57,288 bases of DNA from Variovorax sp. KK3 (GCF_001984055.1 NZ_LYVO01000043.1:1-57288), one strand, 5' to 3'. Shown: positions 1-11,265, numbered from the stretch's first letter. Notes: generated by a model from the letters alone, not told the origin. Numbers and translations are program-made.

Positions 1-52
1 CCTAGTGCTGCGCACTGCGGCGCGCCCCAACCGCAGCGCGCCAGTTTGAGGG

Positions 53-2194
<2,142 letters not shown>

Positions 2195-2525
2195 GAAGGG
2201 GGCTCGGTCGGGGGTGAGTGGGTGTGCGTGTGATCGTCGACCCAGAGCGCCGCGCCGCTTGTCAGCGCAGCCGAAGTCCGTGGGTAGGCGGGGGCGCAGG
2301 CAGCGGTGCCGGTCGCGCACGAAGCGTCACCGCGGTGCTGACGACATTGTTCACGGCGCAGGTTCAGGGCGCGCGACAACCCGCGATCGCCTGCTGATTC
2401 GAGTGCGCGACGCCGGTGCGCATCCTCCAGACCGATGATGAAGCGGCCACGCCGCCGCCGTAGACTCGGCCGGCGATGCACATCGCCGCATCGGCGTCCA
2501 AGAACGTTTCTGCCGGAGGATCGAC
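2195..2525. other. Intergenic region between divergent glgX and the protease/nuclease-like fusion gene
   Basis: About 330 bases between divergently read genes. It must carry promoters for both, but I see no convincing -35/-10 pair, no RNA gene and no strong palindrome. Open frames crossing it are Arg/Ala-rich products of high GC and were not called. A purine-rich GCCGGAGGA lies at 2512-2520, in front of the ATG at 2526, and looks like that gene's ribosome-binding site. Confidence 0.5.
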
Positions 2526-4757
2526 ATGGAGCTGTTGGGAGTCGAACGCAACTATGCGAGCCTGTCGCTGCGCGACCTGCTCGAGGCACGCGATCTCTAT
2601 CACTACCACCTGATCCACAAGGCCAATGTCGTCGGCACCGCGATCGGGCTCTACCTGATCCGCAAGACCGACCCCTGGCCCGACCAGGACCGGACGGCGC
2701 AGCAGAAGGACGCCAAGGCGCCAAGGGGCGAGCGCACCCTCTACAACTCGGAGGTGCGCGACTATTCCTGGCCCTGTGTGCAGGTGTTCGTCAAGGATTG
2801 GGTCGAGGCGCATCGCTTCGGCACCTCCGCCGGCGAGCTGCATCCCGAGTCGATGATCCCCAGGACCTTGTACATGCCGGACGGGCGCATGGTGCCGGTG
2901 TGCGTCATCAAAGTGTCGGCGGCCGCGCCTTCCGACGAGGCGGTGCCCGATTGGCAATGGCCGCGCTCGCGCATCGGCGGCGGGTTTCCGATCGTGACGC
3001 AGACCCAGGGCGAACGGCGGGTGGCCAGCGTCGGCTGCCTGGTCACCGACGGCCACACCGTGTACGCGCTGACCAGCCGCCACGTCACCGGGCCGGCGGG
3101 GCTGCCGCTGTATTCGATGCTGGCCGGCGAAGAAGTGATGGTCGGCAAGTCGAGCGCCAAGCAATTGACGCGGCTGCCCTTCGCCGAGGTGTATGCCGAC
3201 TTTCCCGCGCGTCGGACCTACCTCACGCTCGACGTCGGGCTGGTCGAGATTGCAGACCTCGGCGACTGGACTTCGCAGGTCTACGGCCTGGGCGATGCAG
3301 GCGCGCTGGCCGACCTGAGCGAGCGCAACATCAGCCTGCGCCTCATCGGCGCGGTGGTGGTCGGACACGGCGCGGCCTCGGGGCCCTTGAGCGGGCGCAT
3401 CCAGGCCTTGTTCTATCGGCATCGTTCGGTCGGAGGCTACGACGACGTCGCCGATTTCCTGATCGCCCCTGCGACCGACGCCGCGCCGCAGACCCGGCCC
3501 GGCGACTCGGGCACCGTGTGGCATCTGGAGCAGACCACGCCCACCGCCGAACTGCGCCCGCTCGCTGTGCAATGGGGCGGGCAGACCTTCGTCGACGGCG
3601 ACCGGGGCAGCTACAACTTCGCGCTGGCCGCCAGCCTCAGCAACGTCTGCCGCTTGCTCGACGTGGAACTCGTGCGCGCCCACAACACGGGCGGGCAACC
3701 CTATTGGGGAACGATGGGGCACTACAGCATCGCCACCTATGCCTGCGAGCTGGTGGGCAGCCCGAAGCTCAAGCGGCTGATCGGCGCCAATCTCGATCGC
3801 ATCAGCTTCAAGCTGCTGGGCCTGAGCACCGAAAAGATGGCCGCGGCGCTGAAGGACACCAAGGAGAACCGTCGCTTCGTGCCGCTGGCCGACGTGCCCG
3901 ACATCGTGTGGAAGAAAACCGCGAAGCAGATGAAGGGCGGGCGTGATCCCTCGCCCGGCCAGGGCCCGGAGCACCCCGTGCACTACGCCGACATCGATGC
4001 CGCGGGGCCCGACGGAAAGACCTTGCGTGCGCTGTGCCTCGAAGACACTGCGAACGTGAGCGTCGAAGCCTGGCAACGCTTCTACGACGCTACCGGCATG
4101 ACACAGCCCCGGCAGCGCGGCCTGCTCCCATTCAGGGTGTGGCAGTTCTTCGACGCCATGGTCGCTGCGGTGCGGGCGGGCGACATGGCGTCGTTCGTCT
4201 GTGCCGCGGGGCTGGTGTCGCACTACGTCGGCGATGCCTGCCAGCCGCTGCACGGCTCGGTGTTGGCGGACGGGTACGAGGACGGTCGTGGCGAGGGCGT
4301 GCATTCGGCCTACGAAACCAAGATGCTCGACCACTGGGACGTTGCGCTGCACACCGGGATTTCGAATGCGATGCAAGGCGGCTTGCCGCTGCATCCGCTG
4401 GCCGCTGATGGCCACGCGTGCGCCGTGGCCATGGTGCGGTTGATGGACCGGGCGGCTGGCCACGTGCCACCCGCCGATCTCGTCGACGCCTACATCGACG
4501 CCGGCGGCGGCGCCTCGCGGCGCGTCACCGGAATTTTGTGGGATCGGTTCGGCGACGGCACGGTACAGACCATGGTGGACGGTGCCGTCGCGCTGGCCAG
4601 CTTGTGGGAGAGTGCCTGGGCCGCCGGCGGCGGCGAGGCGACCGTTCCTGAAGAGGACGCCGTCGCCATCGCCAAGGCGCGGCTGCGCGGGCTGTACGAG
4701 AAGCCGGCCTTCGTCCGGTCGCTGTACCTCGACGAGATCGGCGGCGTGCTGCGTTAG
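2526..4757 (+). CDS. Chymotrypsin-fold serine protease fused to zinc phospholipase C/P1 nuclease-like domain
   Basis: A 743-residue protein without a signal peptide, so probably cytoplasmic. Residues about 150-380 look like a trypsin-type protease: a candidate catalytic His in LTSRHV (H186), Asp in TLDVGLVEI (D236) and Ser in the classic GDSG motif (S328). Residues about 480-740 look like the all-helical zinc phospholipase C / S1-P1 nuclease fold: HY at 486, SHYVGD then QPLH (H566, D570, H576), and GVHSAYE (H593, E597), which are typical trinuclear-zinc ligands. Residues 1-150 are unassigned. It stands alone, convergent with an LysR gene 11 bases downstream. The two-enzyme architecture is unusual; the domain calls come from motifs only and the substrate is unknown. 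Confidence 0.75.
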   Translation: MELLGVERNYASLSLRDLLEARDLYHYHLIHKANVVGTAIGLYLIRKTDPWPDQDRTAQQKDAKAPRGERTLYNSEVRDYSWPCVQVFVKDWVEAHRFGTSAGELHPESMIPRTLYMPDGRMVPVCVIKVSAAAPSDEAVPDWQWPRSRIGGGFPIVTQTQGERRVASVGCLVTDGHTVYALTSRHVTGPAGLPLYSMLAGEEVMVGKSSAKQLTRLPFAEVYADFPARRTYLTLDVGLVEIADLGDWTSQVYGLGDAGALADLSERNISLRLIGAVVVGHGAASGPLSGRIQALFYRHRSVGGYDDVADFLIAPATDAAPQTRPGDSGTVWHLEQTTPTAELRPLAVQWGGQTFVDGDRGSYNFALAASLSNVCRLLDVELVRAHNTGGQPYWGTMGHYSIATYACELVGSPKLKRLIGANLDRISFKLLGLSTEKMAAALKDTKENRRFVPLADVPDIVWKKTAKQMKGGRDPSPGQGPEHPVHYADIDAAGPDGKTLRALCLEDTANVSVEAWQRFYDATGMTQPRQRGLLPFRVWQFFDAMVAAVRAGDMASFVCAAGLVSHYVGDACQPLHGSVLADGYEDGRGEGVHSAYETKMLDHWDVALHTGISNAMQGGLPLHPLAADGHACAVAMVRLMDRAAGHVPPADLVDAYIDAGGGASRRVTGILWDRFGDGTVQTMVDGAVALASLWESAWAAGGGEATVPEEDAVAIAKARLRGLYEKPAFVRSLYLDEIGGVLR

Positions 4758-4768
4758 TCGTCCACGGC

Positions 4769-5680
4769 CTACTTCATCACCAGCCGCGGATCCAGCTCCG
4801 CCATCGCGAACTCGCGCAGGTGCGCGATCAGCGGCTCGACCAGCTTCGAAGGCGCGCGCTGCAGCGGCGTCAGCACCGAAAACTCCAACGGCACCGCGGG
4901 CTCGAACGGTATGAAGCGCACGTCGTTGCCCTTGTATTCCATCGCCGTGATGGCATCGATCAACGAGATGCCCTGGCCCGTGGCCACCAGCGAGCAGAGT
5001 GCTGCCGACACCTGCGTCTCCACCTGCGCCAGCCTGTACTTCACGCCGTGGGCCGCGAACATGGTGTCGATCAGCAGCCGCGTGTTGAGGTGGCTCGGGT
5101 GCGCCAGGTAAAGCTCGTTCTCGAAATCGGAGGGGACCACCACCTCTTGCCGAGCCAGGCGGTGGCTTGCGGGCACGGCGCAGATGTGCGCCACCGTGAG
5201 CAGGCTGTCTCCGTGCGTGCCGGTGTTGTGAATCGACAGGTTGACGATGCCGACGTCGCAGCGCTGCGCGATCACCATGTCGACGATCGTGCGCGAGTCG
5301 TACACGCCCAGCGAGATCTTGATCTCGCTGTGGTTCTTCAAAAAGTCCGCGATGGCGCGCGGCATGAACGACAAGGCGATCGAGGGCGGGCCGGCCACGT
5401 GCAGCGCGCCGCGTTGCTGCGTCCTGATCTCGTGGGCCGCGCGCGCGATGCGTTCGACGCCGATCAGCGAGCGATTGACTTCCTCGTACAGCAGGTGCGC
5501 CTCGGCCGTCGGATGCAGCCGGCCCCGTGCGCGCTCGAAGAGCTGGAAGCCCACGCTTTCTTCCAGGTCGGCGAGCAGCCGGGTGACCGCGGGCTGCGAG
5601 ATGTACAGCATGTCGGCCGCCCGCGTGACGGTCTGGCACAACATGACGGCGCGGAAGGCTTCGAGCTGTCTCAGGCGCAC
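4769..5680 (-). CDS. LysR-family transcriptional regulator
   Basis: A 303-residue DNA-binding regulator with an N-terminal winged helix-turn-helix (about residues 2-60, RLRQLEAFRAVM... with AADMLYISQPAVTRLLADLE as recognition region) and a C-terminal periplasmic-binding-like effector domain. The start is a GTG at 5680. It is divergent from the ABC-importer/oxidase operon that begins at 5885, and the roughly 200-base gap contains two inverted repeats, so it probably controls that operon and itself. The inducer is unknown; an import substrate or oxidation product is the natural guess. Confidence 0.92.
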   Translation of the reverse strand: MRLRQLEAFRAVMLCQTVTRAADMLYISQPAVTRLLADLEESVGFQLFERARGRLHPTAEAHLLYEEVNRSLIGVERIARAAHEIRTQQRGALHVAGPPSIALSFMPRAIADFLKNHSEIKISLGVYDSRTIVDMVIAQRCDVGIVNLSIHNTGTHGDSLLTVAHICAVPASHRLARQEVVVPSDFENELYLAHPSHLNTRLLIDTMFAAHGVKYRLAQVETQVSAALCSLVATGQGISLIDAITAMEYKGNDVRFIPFEPAVPLEFSVLTPLQRAPSKLVEPLIAHLREFAMAELDPRLVMK

Positions 5681-5700
5681 GGGAAAACCTTCAACAAGTC

Positions 5701-5715
5701 ATAACTCAACATTAT
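5701..5715. promoter_or_regulatory. Inverted repeat, candidate LysR site (proximal)
   Basis: ATAA and TTAT arms separated by 7 bases, lying 20 bases upstream of the LysR start codon. A T/A-anchored repeat of 15 bases is the usual LysR-box shape. It could be the autoregulatory half of the site next to the stronger palindrome at 5723. Confidence 0.4.
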
Positions 5716-5722
5716 GGGCTGG

Positions 5723-5743
5723 CCAACAAATTGTATTTGTTGG
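5723..5743. promoter_or_regulatory. Perfect 8+8 inverted repeat, candidate operator of the importer/oxidase operon
   Basis: Arms CCAACAAA and TTTGTTGG flank a 5-base spacer with no mismatch, in an AT-rich patch of otherwise GC-rich DNA between the divergent LysR gene and the ABC transporter operon. Position and symmetry fit a LysR-type regulator binding site. Binding is inferred. Confidence 0.6.
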
Positions 5744-5884
5744 GCGCCGCGCTGCCATCTAGCATTCATTTCGTGAGTGTAGTGGCGGGTCGTGAGTGCT
5801 TGTGTGACTCATAACCTGATGTGTTGAACTGGTGCGCTTCGCTCCCCACAGTGGGGCCGATGCACCGTGATGGAGAGTCCCGTG

Positions 5885-6928
5885 ATGAAAGCAAAACGTC
5901 TGGCCCCGCGGCTTGCAGCGGCCTGTGCCCTCGTGTGTACGAGCCTGCTCCACGCGCAGACCGCGCCCACCATGTACGTCGCTGGCTACGGCGGCTCCAA
6001 CGAGAAGATCTTCAAGGACAAGATCATTCCGGCCTTCGAGGCCGCTCACAAGATCAAGATCGTCTACGTGGCCGGCAACTCCACCGACACGCTCGCCAAG
6101 CTGCAGGCGCAGAAGGGCAAGCAGGAGCTCGATCTGGTGGTCATGGACGACGGCCCGATGCAGCAGGCGGTGCAGTTCGGCTTCTGCGAGAAGATCAAGG
6201 ACGCGCCGATCTACAAAGACCTGTATCCGCTGGCACGCATCGACGATCGCTCGATGGCCATTGGCGCCGTGGCCACGGGCCTGGCTTACAACACCGAAGC
6301 GTTCAAGAAGGCCGGCCTGCCGAAGCCCGACTCCTGGAAGATCCTGAGCGACAAGCGCTTCAAGCAGAAGCTCGCGATCCCGCCGATCTCGAACACCTAC
6401 GGCCTGCACACGCTGATCATGTACGCCAAGATGAACGGCGGCAGCGAGAAGGCGATCGATGCCGGCTTCACCGCGATGACCAAGGAGGTCGTGCCCAACG
6501 TGCTGGCGTGGGAGCCCTCGCCCGGCAAGATGACCGAGCTGTTCCAGAACGGCGACGTCAGTCTCGCGGTGTGGGGCAGCGGGCGCGTCGAGGCCTTCAA
6601 GGCCACCGGGTTCCCGGTCGAGTTCGTGTACCCCAAGGAAGGCGCGATGGCGCTGCTGGTCACGGCCTGCCCCGTGGTGCAGAGCGACGTGCCCGAGCAG
6701 GCGCAGGCGCTACTGCAGTACCTGGTCACGCCCGAGGTGCAGGGCTGGTTGGCCGACACGCAGGGCTATGGCCCGGTCAACAGCAAGACCAAGCTCGAAC
6801 CCGCCGTGGCGGCCAAGGTGCCCTACGGCCCCGAGCAGATCGGCAAGCTGCTGCCGACCGACTGGACCGTCGTCAACGAGAAGCGCGGCGAGTGGACCAA
6901 CCGCTGGAACCGCACGATCGAGCGCTGA
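5885..6928 (+). CDS. ABC transporter substrate-binding protein, spermidine/putrescine (PotD/PotF) type
   Basis: Periplasmic receptor of a PotABCD-like importer. The N-terminus has a basic start, a hydrophobic core and a cleavage-like LLHAQT, giving a mature protein from about residue 24. The body has the type II periplasmic-binding-protein pattern (LVVMDDGPMQQ, GLAYNTEAFKKAGLPKPDSW, VWGSGRVEAF) seen in polyamine and related receptors. A GGAGAG at 5872-5877 sits 7 bases before the ATG at 5885; a GTG at 5882 is also possible. It is the first gene of the operon that continues with ATPase, two permeases and oxidase genes. The ligand is probably an amine or amino-acid derivative, which is inferred from the oxidases. 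Confidence 0.88.
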   Translation: MKAKRLAPRLAAACALVCTSLLHAQTAPTMYVAGYGGSNEKIFKDKIIPAFEAAHKIKIVYVAGNSTDTLAKLQAQKGKQELDLVVMDDGPMQQAVQFGFCEKIKDAPIYKDLYPLARIDDRSMAIGAVATGLAYNTEAFKKAGLPKPDSWKILSDKRFKQKLAIPPISNTYGLHTLIMYAKMNGGSEKAIDAGFTAMTKEVVPNVLAWEPSPGKMTELFQNGDVSLAVWGSGRVEAFKATGFPVEFVYPKEGAMALLVTACPVVQSDVPEQAQALLQYLVTPEVQGWLADTQGYGPVNSKTKLEPAVAAKVPYGPEQIGKLLPTDWTVVNEKRGEWTNRWNRTIER

Positions 6929-6961
6929 GCCGCAGACCGCAAGCCACCGAACGCGAACGCC

Positions 6962-8029
6962 ATGGCCTTCCTCTCACTCAAGAAACTGACGCGGCACTTC
7001 GACGATTTCGTCGCGGTCGAGTCGCTGGACCTCGACGTCGAGCGCGGCGAGTTCATCTCGCTGCTCGGCCCCTCCGGCTGCGGCAAGACCACCACGCTGC
7101 AGATGATCGCGGGCTTCGTCACGCCGACGCGCGGCAACATCGTGCTCGAAGGCCAGGACATCACCACGCTGCGCCCTGAAAGGCGCGGCATGGGCGTGGT
7201 GTTCCAAAGCTACGCGCTCTTTCCGCACATGACGGTCGAGGCCAACATCGGCTTCGGCCTCGAGATGCGCGGCATGGGCCGCAGCGAGCGCAACCAGCGC
7301 ATCGGCGAAACGCTGGAACTGGTGCGCCTGGGCGGGCTCGGCAAGCGCTACACGCGCGAGCTCTCGGGCGGGCAGCGCCAGCGCGTGGCCATCGCGCGTG
7401 CGCTGGCGATCCGGCCTCAGCTTCTGCTGCTCGACGAGCCCATGTCCAACCTCGACGCCAAGCTGCGCGAGGACATGCACATCGAGCTGCGCGCCATCCA
7501 GCGGCACCTGGGCATCACGACCTTGCTGGTTACGCACGACCAGGTCGAAGCGATGACGATGAGCGACCGCATCGCCGTCATGCACGGCGGCAAGATCGTG
7601 CAGCTCGCGATGCCCTTCGAGGCCTACGAGCAGCCGGGCTCGCCGTTCGCCTCGACCTTTCTCGGCAAGACCAACTCGCTGCAGGGCCGCGTCGTCACCA
7701 ACAACCAGCGCTGCGCCATCGTCGACGTCAAGGAACGCCAGCTGCACATCCCGCACGGCGGCCGCAAGCTCGACGGCCAGGTGCACGTGTTCGTGCGCCC
7801 CGAGAAGCTGCGCCTCGGTGCCGCCGGCGACGGGCTGCCGGGCCAGGTCAAGACGCGCGTCTTCCTCGGCAGCCACTGGATGCTGCAGGTCGACACGGCC
7901 ATGGGCCTGATGAGCGTAAGCCTGCCCAACGTGGGCGAGGTGCCGCCGGCCGAAGGCAGCCCGGTCGGCATCAGCTGGTCGGACGACGACCTGCGCGTGC
8001 TGCCCCAGCAGGAGATGGCGCATGGCTGA
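6962..8029 (+). CDS. ABC transporter ATP-binding protein, PotA type
   Basis: A 355-residue ATPase that drives the importer. Walker A is GPSGCGKTT (near residue 37), the signature is LSGGQRQRVAIARAL, Walker B is LLLLDEPMSNLD, and the switch His is in THDQ. A C-terminal TOBE-like beta domain follows from about residue 240, as in PotA/FbpC ATPases. The 3' end overlaps the next permease gene by 8 bases, which indicates translational coupling. Confidence 0.95.
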   Translation: MAFLSLKKLTRHFDDFVAVESLDLDVERGEFISLLGPSGCGKTTTLQMIAGFVTPTRGNIVLEGQDITTLRPERRGMGVVFQSYALFPHMTVEANIGFGLEMRGMGRSERNQRIGETLELVRLGGLGKRYTRELSGGQRQRVAIARALAIRPQLLLLDEPMSNLDAKLREDMHIELRAIQRHLGITTLLVTHDQVEAMTMSDRIAVMHGGKIVQLAMPFEAYEQPGSPFASTFLGKTNSLQGRVVTNNQRCAIVDVKERQLHIPHGGRKLDGQVHVFVRPEKLRLGAAGDGLPGQVKTRVFLGSHWMLQVDTAMGLMSVSLPNVGEVPPAEGSPVGISWSDDDLRVLPQQEMAHG

Positions 8030-8942
8030 AGCCCACGTGGCGTTGCCCGCAGCGGGAGCCGCCTTGACGCGCCGCAAGAGCACCGACTCCGCAGGGGCCG
8101 CGCCCTGGCTGCTGGCCTCGCCCGCGCTGCTGCTCTTCGTCGGCCTGCTGCTGGTGCCGCTGCTGCTGACGGCGCTGCTGTCCTTCCACGCCTTCGACGG
8201 CACGCGGGGCGTGCTGCCCGAGTACTCCCTGGCCAGCTACCTCGAGGTGTTCTCCGACGGCTACTACCACGAGATCTTTTTGCGCACCGGTGGCCTGGCG
8301 CTGGGCGTGACCTTGCTGTGCGTGCTCTTCGGTGTGCCCGAGACATTGATCCTGGCGCGCATGAAGAGCCCGTGGCGCGCGCTCTTTTTGATCGTCATCC
8401 TCGGGCCGCTGCTCATCTCGGTGGTGGTGCGCACGCTGGGCTGGGCCATCCTCTTCGGCAACGACGGGTTGATCAACGCCACCCTGATGGCGCTGGGCAT
8501 CGTCAGCGAGCCGGTGCGCCTGATCTTCACGATGACGGGCGTGGCCATCGCGCTGACCCATGTGCTGATTCCGTTCATGGTCATCTCGGTCTGGGCCAAC
8601 CTGCAGAAGCTCGATCCGCAGGTCGAGAACGCCGGCCTGTCGTTGGGCGCGCCGCCGGCCAAGGTGTTCTGGCGCGTGATGCTGCCGCAGCTGCTGCCGG
8701 GCATCCTGTCGGGCTGCATCATCGTCTTCGCGCTGTCGGCCTCGGCTTTCGCCACGCCGGCGCTGCTGGGCGGCCGCAAGCTCAAGGTGGTGGCCACGGC
8801 CGCCTACGACGAGTTCCTCAACACGCTGAACTGGCCGCTGGGCGCGACCATCGCCATGCTGCTGCTGCTGGCCAACGTGCTCATCATCCTGGGCGCCAAC
8901 CGCTGGGTCGAGCGCCGCTTCAGCCAGGTCTTCGACGCCTGA
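8022..8942 (+). CDS. ABC transporter permease, PotB type
   Basis: A 306-residue inner-membrane permease with six or so hydrophobic segments, starting with a segment rich in Leu near residues 30-55. The cytoplasmic EAA loop that docks on the ATPase is seen as ENAGLSLGAPPAKVFWRVMLPQ. The N-terminal 25 residues are a soluble tail. The gene overlaps the ATPase gene by 8 bases and is followed after 17 bases by the second permease, as in pot operons. Confidence 0.93.
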   Translation: MAEAHVALPAAGAALTRRKSTDSAGAAPWLLASPALLLFVGLLLVPLLLTALLSFHAFDGTRGVLPEYSLASYLEVFSDGYYHEIFLRTGGLALGVTLLCVLFGVPETLILARMKSPWRALFLIVILGPLLISVVVRTLGWAILFGNDGLINATLMALGIVSEPVRLIFTMTGVAIALTHVLIPFMVISVWANLQKLDPQVENAGLSLGAPPAKVFWRVMLPQLLPGILSGCIIVFALSASAFATPALLGGRKLKVVATAAYDEFLNTLNWPLGATIAMLLLLANVLIILGANRWVERRFSQVFDA

Positions 8943-8959
8943 GCGGCCAAGGACATCCC

Positions 8960-9757
8960 ATGCGCAAGAACGGTTTCTTCTCGCTGCTCTACCACGCCGT
9001 GTTCATCGGCTTCATCGTGGCGCCGCTGGTGGTGGTGATGCTGGTGTCCTTCACCAGCAAGGGCTTCATTTCCATGCCCTTCGCCGACGGCTTCTCGCTG
9101 CGGTGGTTCCGCGCCATCTTCGACTCGACCGAGATCGTGCGTGCCTTCTGGTTCTCGCTGTGGCTGGGCCTGGCCTCGGCGACAGTCGCCGTCGCGCTGG
9201 CCGTGCCCGGGGCGCTGGCGCTGACGCGCTACAAATTTCCGGGCCGCGGCGTGCTGATGGGCTTCTTCCTGTCGCCGCTGATGATTCCGCACGTGGTGCT
9301 GGGCGTCGCCTTCCTGCGCTTCTTCACGACCATCAACGTGACCGGTTCCTTCGCGTGGCTGGCGGCCACCCACGTCATCGTGATCCTGCCTTACGCGCTG
9401 CGGCTGGTGCTGTCGTCCGCCACCGGGCTCGACCGCGATGCCGAGCGCGCCGCGCTGTCGCTGGGCGCCTCGCGCTTCACCGCCTTTCGCCGCGTGGTGC
9501 TGCCGCTGATCCTGCCCGGCGTGGCCGGCGGCTGGATGCTGGCCTTCATCCAGAGCTTCGACGAGCTGACCATGACCGTCTTCGTCGCGACACCGGGCAC
9601 GACCACGCTGCCCGTCGCCATGTACAACCAGATCGCGCAGACCATCGACCCCCTGGTCGCCGCCGTGGCCACCGTGCTCATCGTCGGCACCCTGGTCGTC
9701 ATGCTGGTCATGGACCGGCTGGTCGGGCTCGACCGCGTGCTGATCGGCAAGAACTGA
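8960..9757 (+). CDS. ABC transporter permease, PotC type
   Basis: The partner permease, 265 residues. The frame is open far upstream inside the preceding permease gene, but the membrane protein begins at MRKNGFFSLLYHAVF, so the ATG at 8960 is used. Hydrophobic segments alternate with short loops, and the EAA loop reads ERAALSLGASRFTAFRRVVLP. It completes a receptor-ATPase-two-permease set, and the first oxidase gene starts 10 bases after its stop. Confidence 0.93.
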   Translation: MRKNGFFSLLYHAVFIGFIVAPLVVVMLVSFTSKGFISMPFADGFSLRWFRAIFDSTEIVRAFWFSLWLGLASATVAVALAVPGALALTRYKFPGRGVLMGFFLSPLMIPHVVLGVAFLRFFTTINVTGSFAWLAATHVIVILPYALRLVLSSATGLDRDAERAALSLGASRFTAFRRVVLPLILPGVAGGWMLAFIQSFDELTMTVFVATPGTTTLPVAMYNQIAQTIDPLVAAVATVLIVGTLVVMLVMDRLVGLDRVLIGKN

Positions 9758-9767
9758 CACCCGCACG

Positions 9768-10898
9768 ATGAACACCAGCGACGTCATCGTCATCGGCGGC
9801 GGGCTCGTCGGCAGTGCCGTGGCCTACGGGCTGGCGCACCAGGGCGCCAAGGTCACCATGCTCGACGAAGGCGACCAGGCCTTCCGCGCTTCGCGTGGCA
9901 ACTTCGGGCTGGTCTGGGTGCAGGGCAAGGGCTTCGGCATGACGCCCTATGCGCGCTGGACGCGCATGTCGGCCGGCCTCTGGCCGCAGTTCGCGAGGCA
10001 GTTGCTGGACGAGACCGGCGTCGACGTCCGGTTGTCGCAGCCCGGCGGCTTCTGCTTCAGCTTCTCCGACGAAGAGCAAGACTTGCGCCGCCAGCGCATG
10101 CAGGCCATCCAGGACGAGCTCGACGGCGACTACCCGTTCGAGATGCTCGACCGGCAGGAAGTCATGGCCCGCGTCCCCGCGCTTGGCCCGGAGGTCACGG
10201 GTGCGAGCTACACGCCGATGGACGGCCACACCAACCCCCTCAAGCTGCTGCGCGCGCTGCATGCGGCCAACCTCGAGCGCGGCGTGCACTACGTCAGCGG
10301 ACAAGCGGTCAAGACCGTGTCGGCCGAGCCGCACGCCGACGGCAGCCTGTTCACCGTCGAGGGGCAATGGCAGGCGCCGCGTGTGGTACTGGCCGCCGGC
10401 CTCGGCAACCGCGCACTGGCCGAGCAGCTCGGCCTGCATGCGCCGGTGGTGCCCAACCGCGGCCAGGTGCTCATCGGTGAACGCACGGCGCGCTTTCTCG
10501 ATCACCCGACGCTCAACGTGCGGCAGACGGAGGAGGGCACGATCCAGCTCGGCGATTCGATGGAGGAAGTCGGCTTCAACGACAACGTGACCACCAGCGT
10601 GCTGGCCAACATCGCGCGCCGCGGCGTGCGCACCTTCCCCGTGCTCGCCGGCCTGCGCCTCGTGCGGGCCTGGGGCGCGCTGCGTGTGATGAGCCCCGAC
10701 GGCTTTCCGATCTACGACGAATCGGCGCGACACCCGGGCGCCTTCGTCACCACCTGCCACAGCGGCGTCACGCTCGCCGCCGTCCACGCCTTGCGCGTCG
10801 CGCCCTGGATCGGCGGGGCATCCGAACCGCAAGGGCTCGCCGCCTTCTCGGGCAGCCGCTTCCTGAACCCCGATTACCGCCCCAGCCATGCCCACTGA
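9768..10898 (+). CDS. FAD-dependent oxidoreductase, DadA/OoxB/HcnC type (first copy)
   Basis: A 376-residue flavoprotein with the dinucleotide-binding GGGLVGS motif at its N-terminus and the D-amino-acid-oxidase-type C-terminal LRLVRAWGALRVMSPDGFPIYDE. Family members oxidise the C-N bond of D-amino acids, sarcosine, glycine or opines to an imine. It overlaps the small iron-sulfur gene by 11 bases, so it is very likely the catalytic subunit of a multi-component dehydrogenase with the next two products. The true substrate cannot be read from the sequence; an opine, D-amino acid or N-alkyl amino acid are all possible. Confidence 0.88.
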   Translation: MNTSDVIVIGGGLVGSAVAYGLAHQGAKVTMLDEGDQAFRASRGNFGLVWVQGKGFGMTPYARWTRMSAGLWPQFARQLLDETGVDVRLSQPGGFCFSFSDEEQDLRRQRMQAIQDELDGDYPFEMLDRQEVMARVPALGPEVTGASYTPMDGHTNPLKLLRALHAANLERGVHYVSGQAVKTVSAEPHADGSLFTVEGQWQAPRVVLAAGLGNRALAEQLGLHAPVVPNRGQVLIGERTARFLDHPTLNVRQTEEGTIQLGDSMEEVGFNDNVTTSVLANIARRGVRTFPVLAGLRLVRAWGALRVMSPDGFPIYDESARHPGAFVTTCHSGVTLAAVHALRVAPWIGGASEPQGLAAFSGSRFLNPDYRPSHAH

Positions 10899-11265
10899 TT
10901 CACTCTTCCAGCCACTGGCGCGCGCCGGCGCGTCGGCCACGGCGACCGTCGCGATCACCTTCAACGGCCAGCCGCTTCAGGTGCCGGCCGGTGCCAACGT
11001 CGCAGCCGCCTTGTTGGCGGCTGGCGTCAGGCGCTTCCGCAACTCGCCGGTGTCTGGCGATGCGCGCGCACCCTACTGCATGATGGGCGTGTGCTTCGAG
11101 TGCCTGCTCGAGATCGACGGTGTGCCCAATCGCCAGGGTTGCCTGGTGCAACTCGAAGCCGGCATGGACATCCGCACGCAAGACGGCATGCGCGATCTGC
11201 TCGCCGAAGCGAACGATCCGGCGCTGGCGCTCGCCGAGGCGGTGGAGGCACCCCATGGCCTTTGA
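10888..11265 (+). CDS. (2Fe-2S)-binding subunit, HcnA/OoxA-small type
   Basis: A 125-residue ferredoxin-like protein. After a beta-grasp start (VAITFNGQPLQVPAGANVAAALL) come four cysteines, C64, C69, C72 and C85, spaced as in plant-type [2Fe-2S] domains of hydrogen-cyanide synthase and opine-oxidase small subunits. It presumably carries electrons from the flavin subunit to the larger NAD/FAD-like subunit and onward to the respiratory chain. Overlaps of 11 bases with both neighbours mark a tightly coupled complex. Confidence 0.9.
   Translation: MPTDSLFQPLARAGASATATVAITFNGQPLQVPAGANVAAALLAAGVRRFRNSPVSGDARAPYCMMGVCFECLLEIDGVPNRQGCLVQLEAGMDIRTQDGMRDLLAEANDPALALAEAVEAPHGL

Noticed and set aside
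2364..5639. A 1091-codon minus-strand open frame
   Set aside because: It runs antisense through the protease/nuclease-like fusion and through the LysR gene in another frame; composition is not protein-like.
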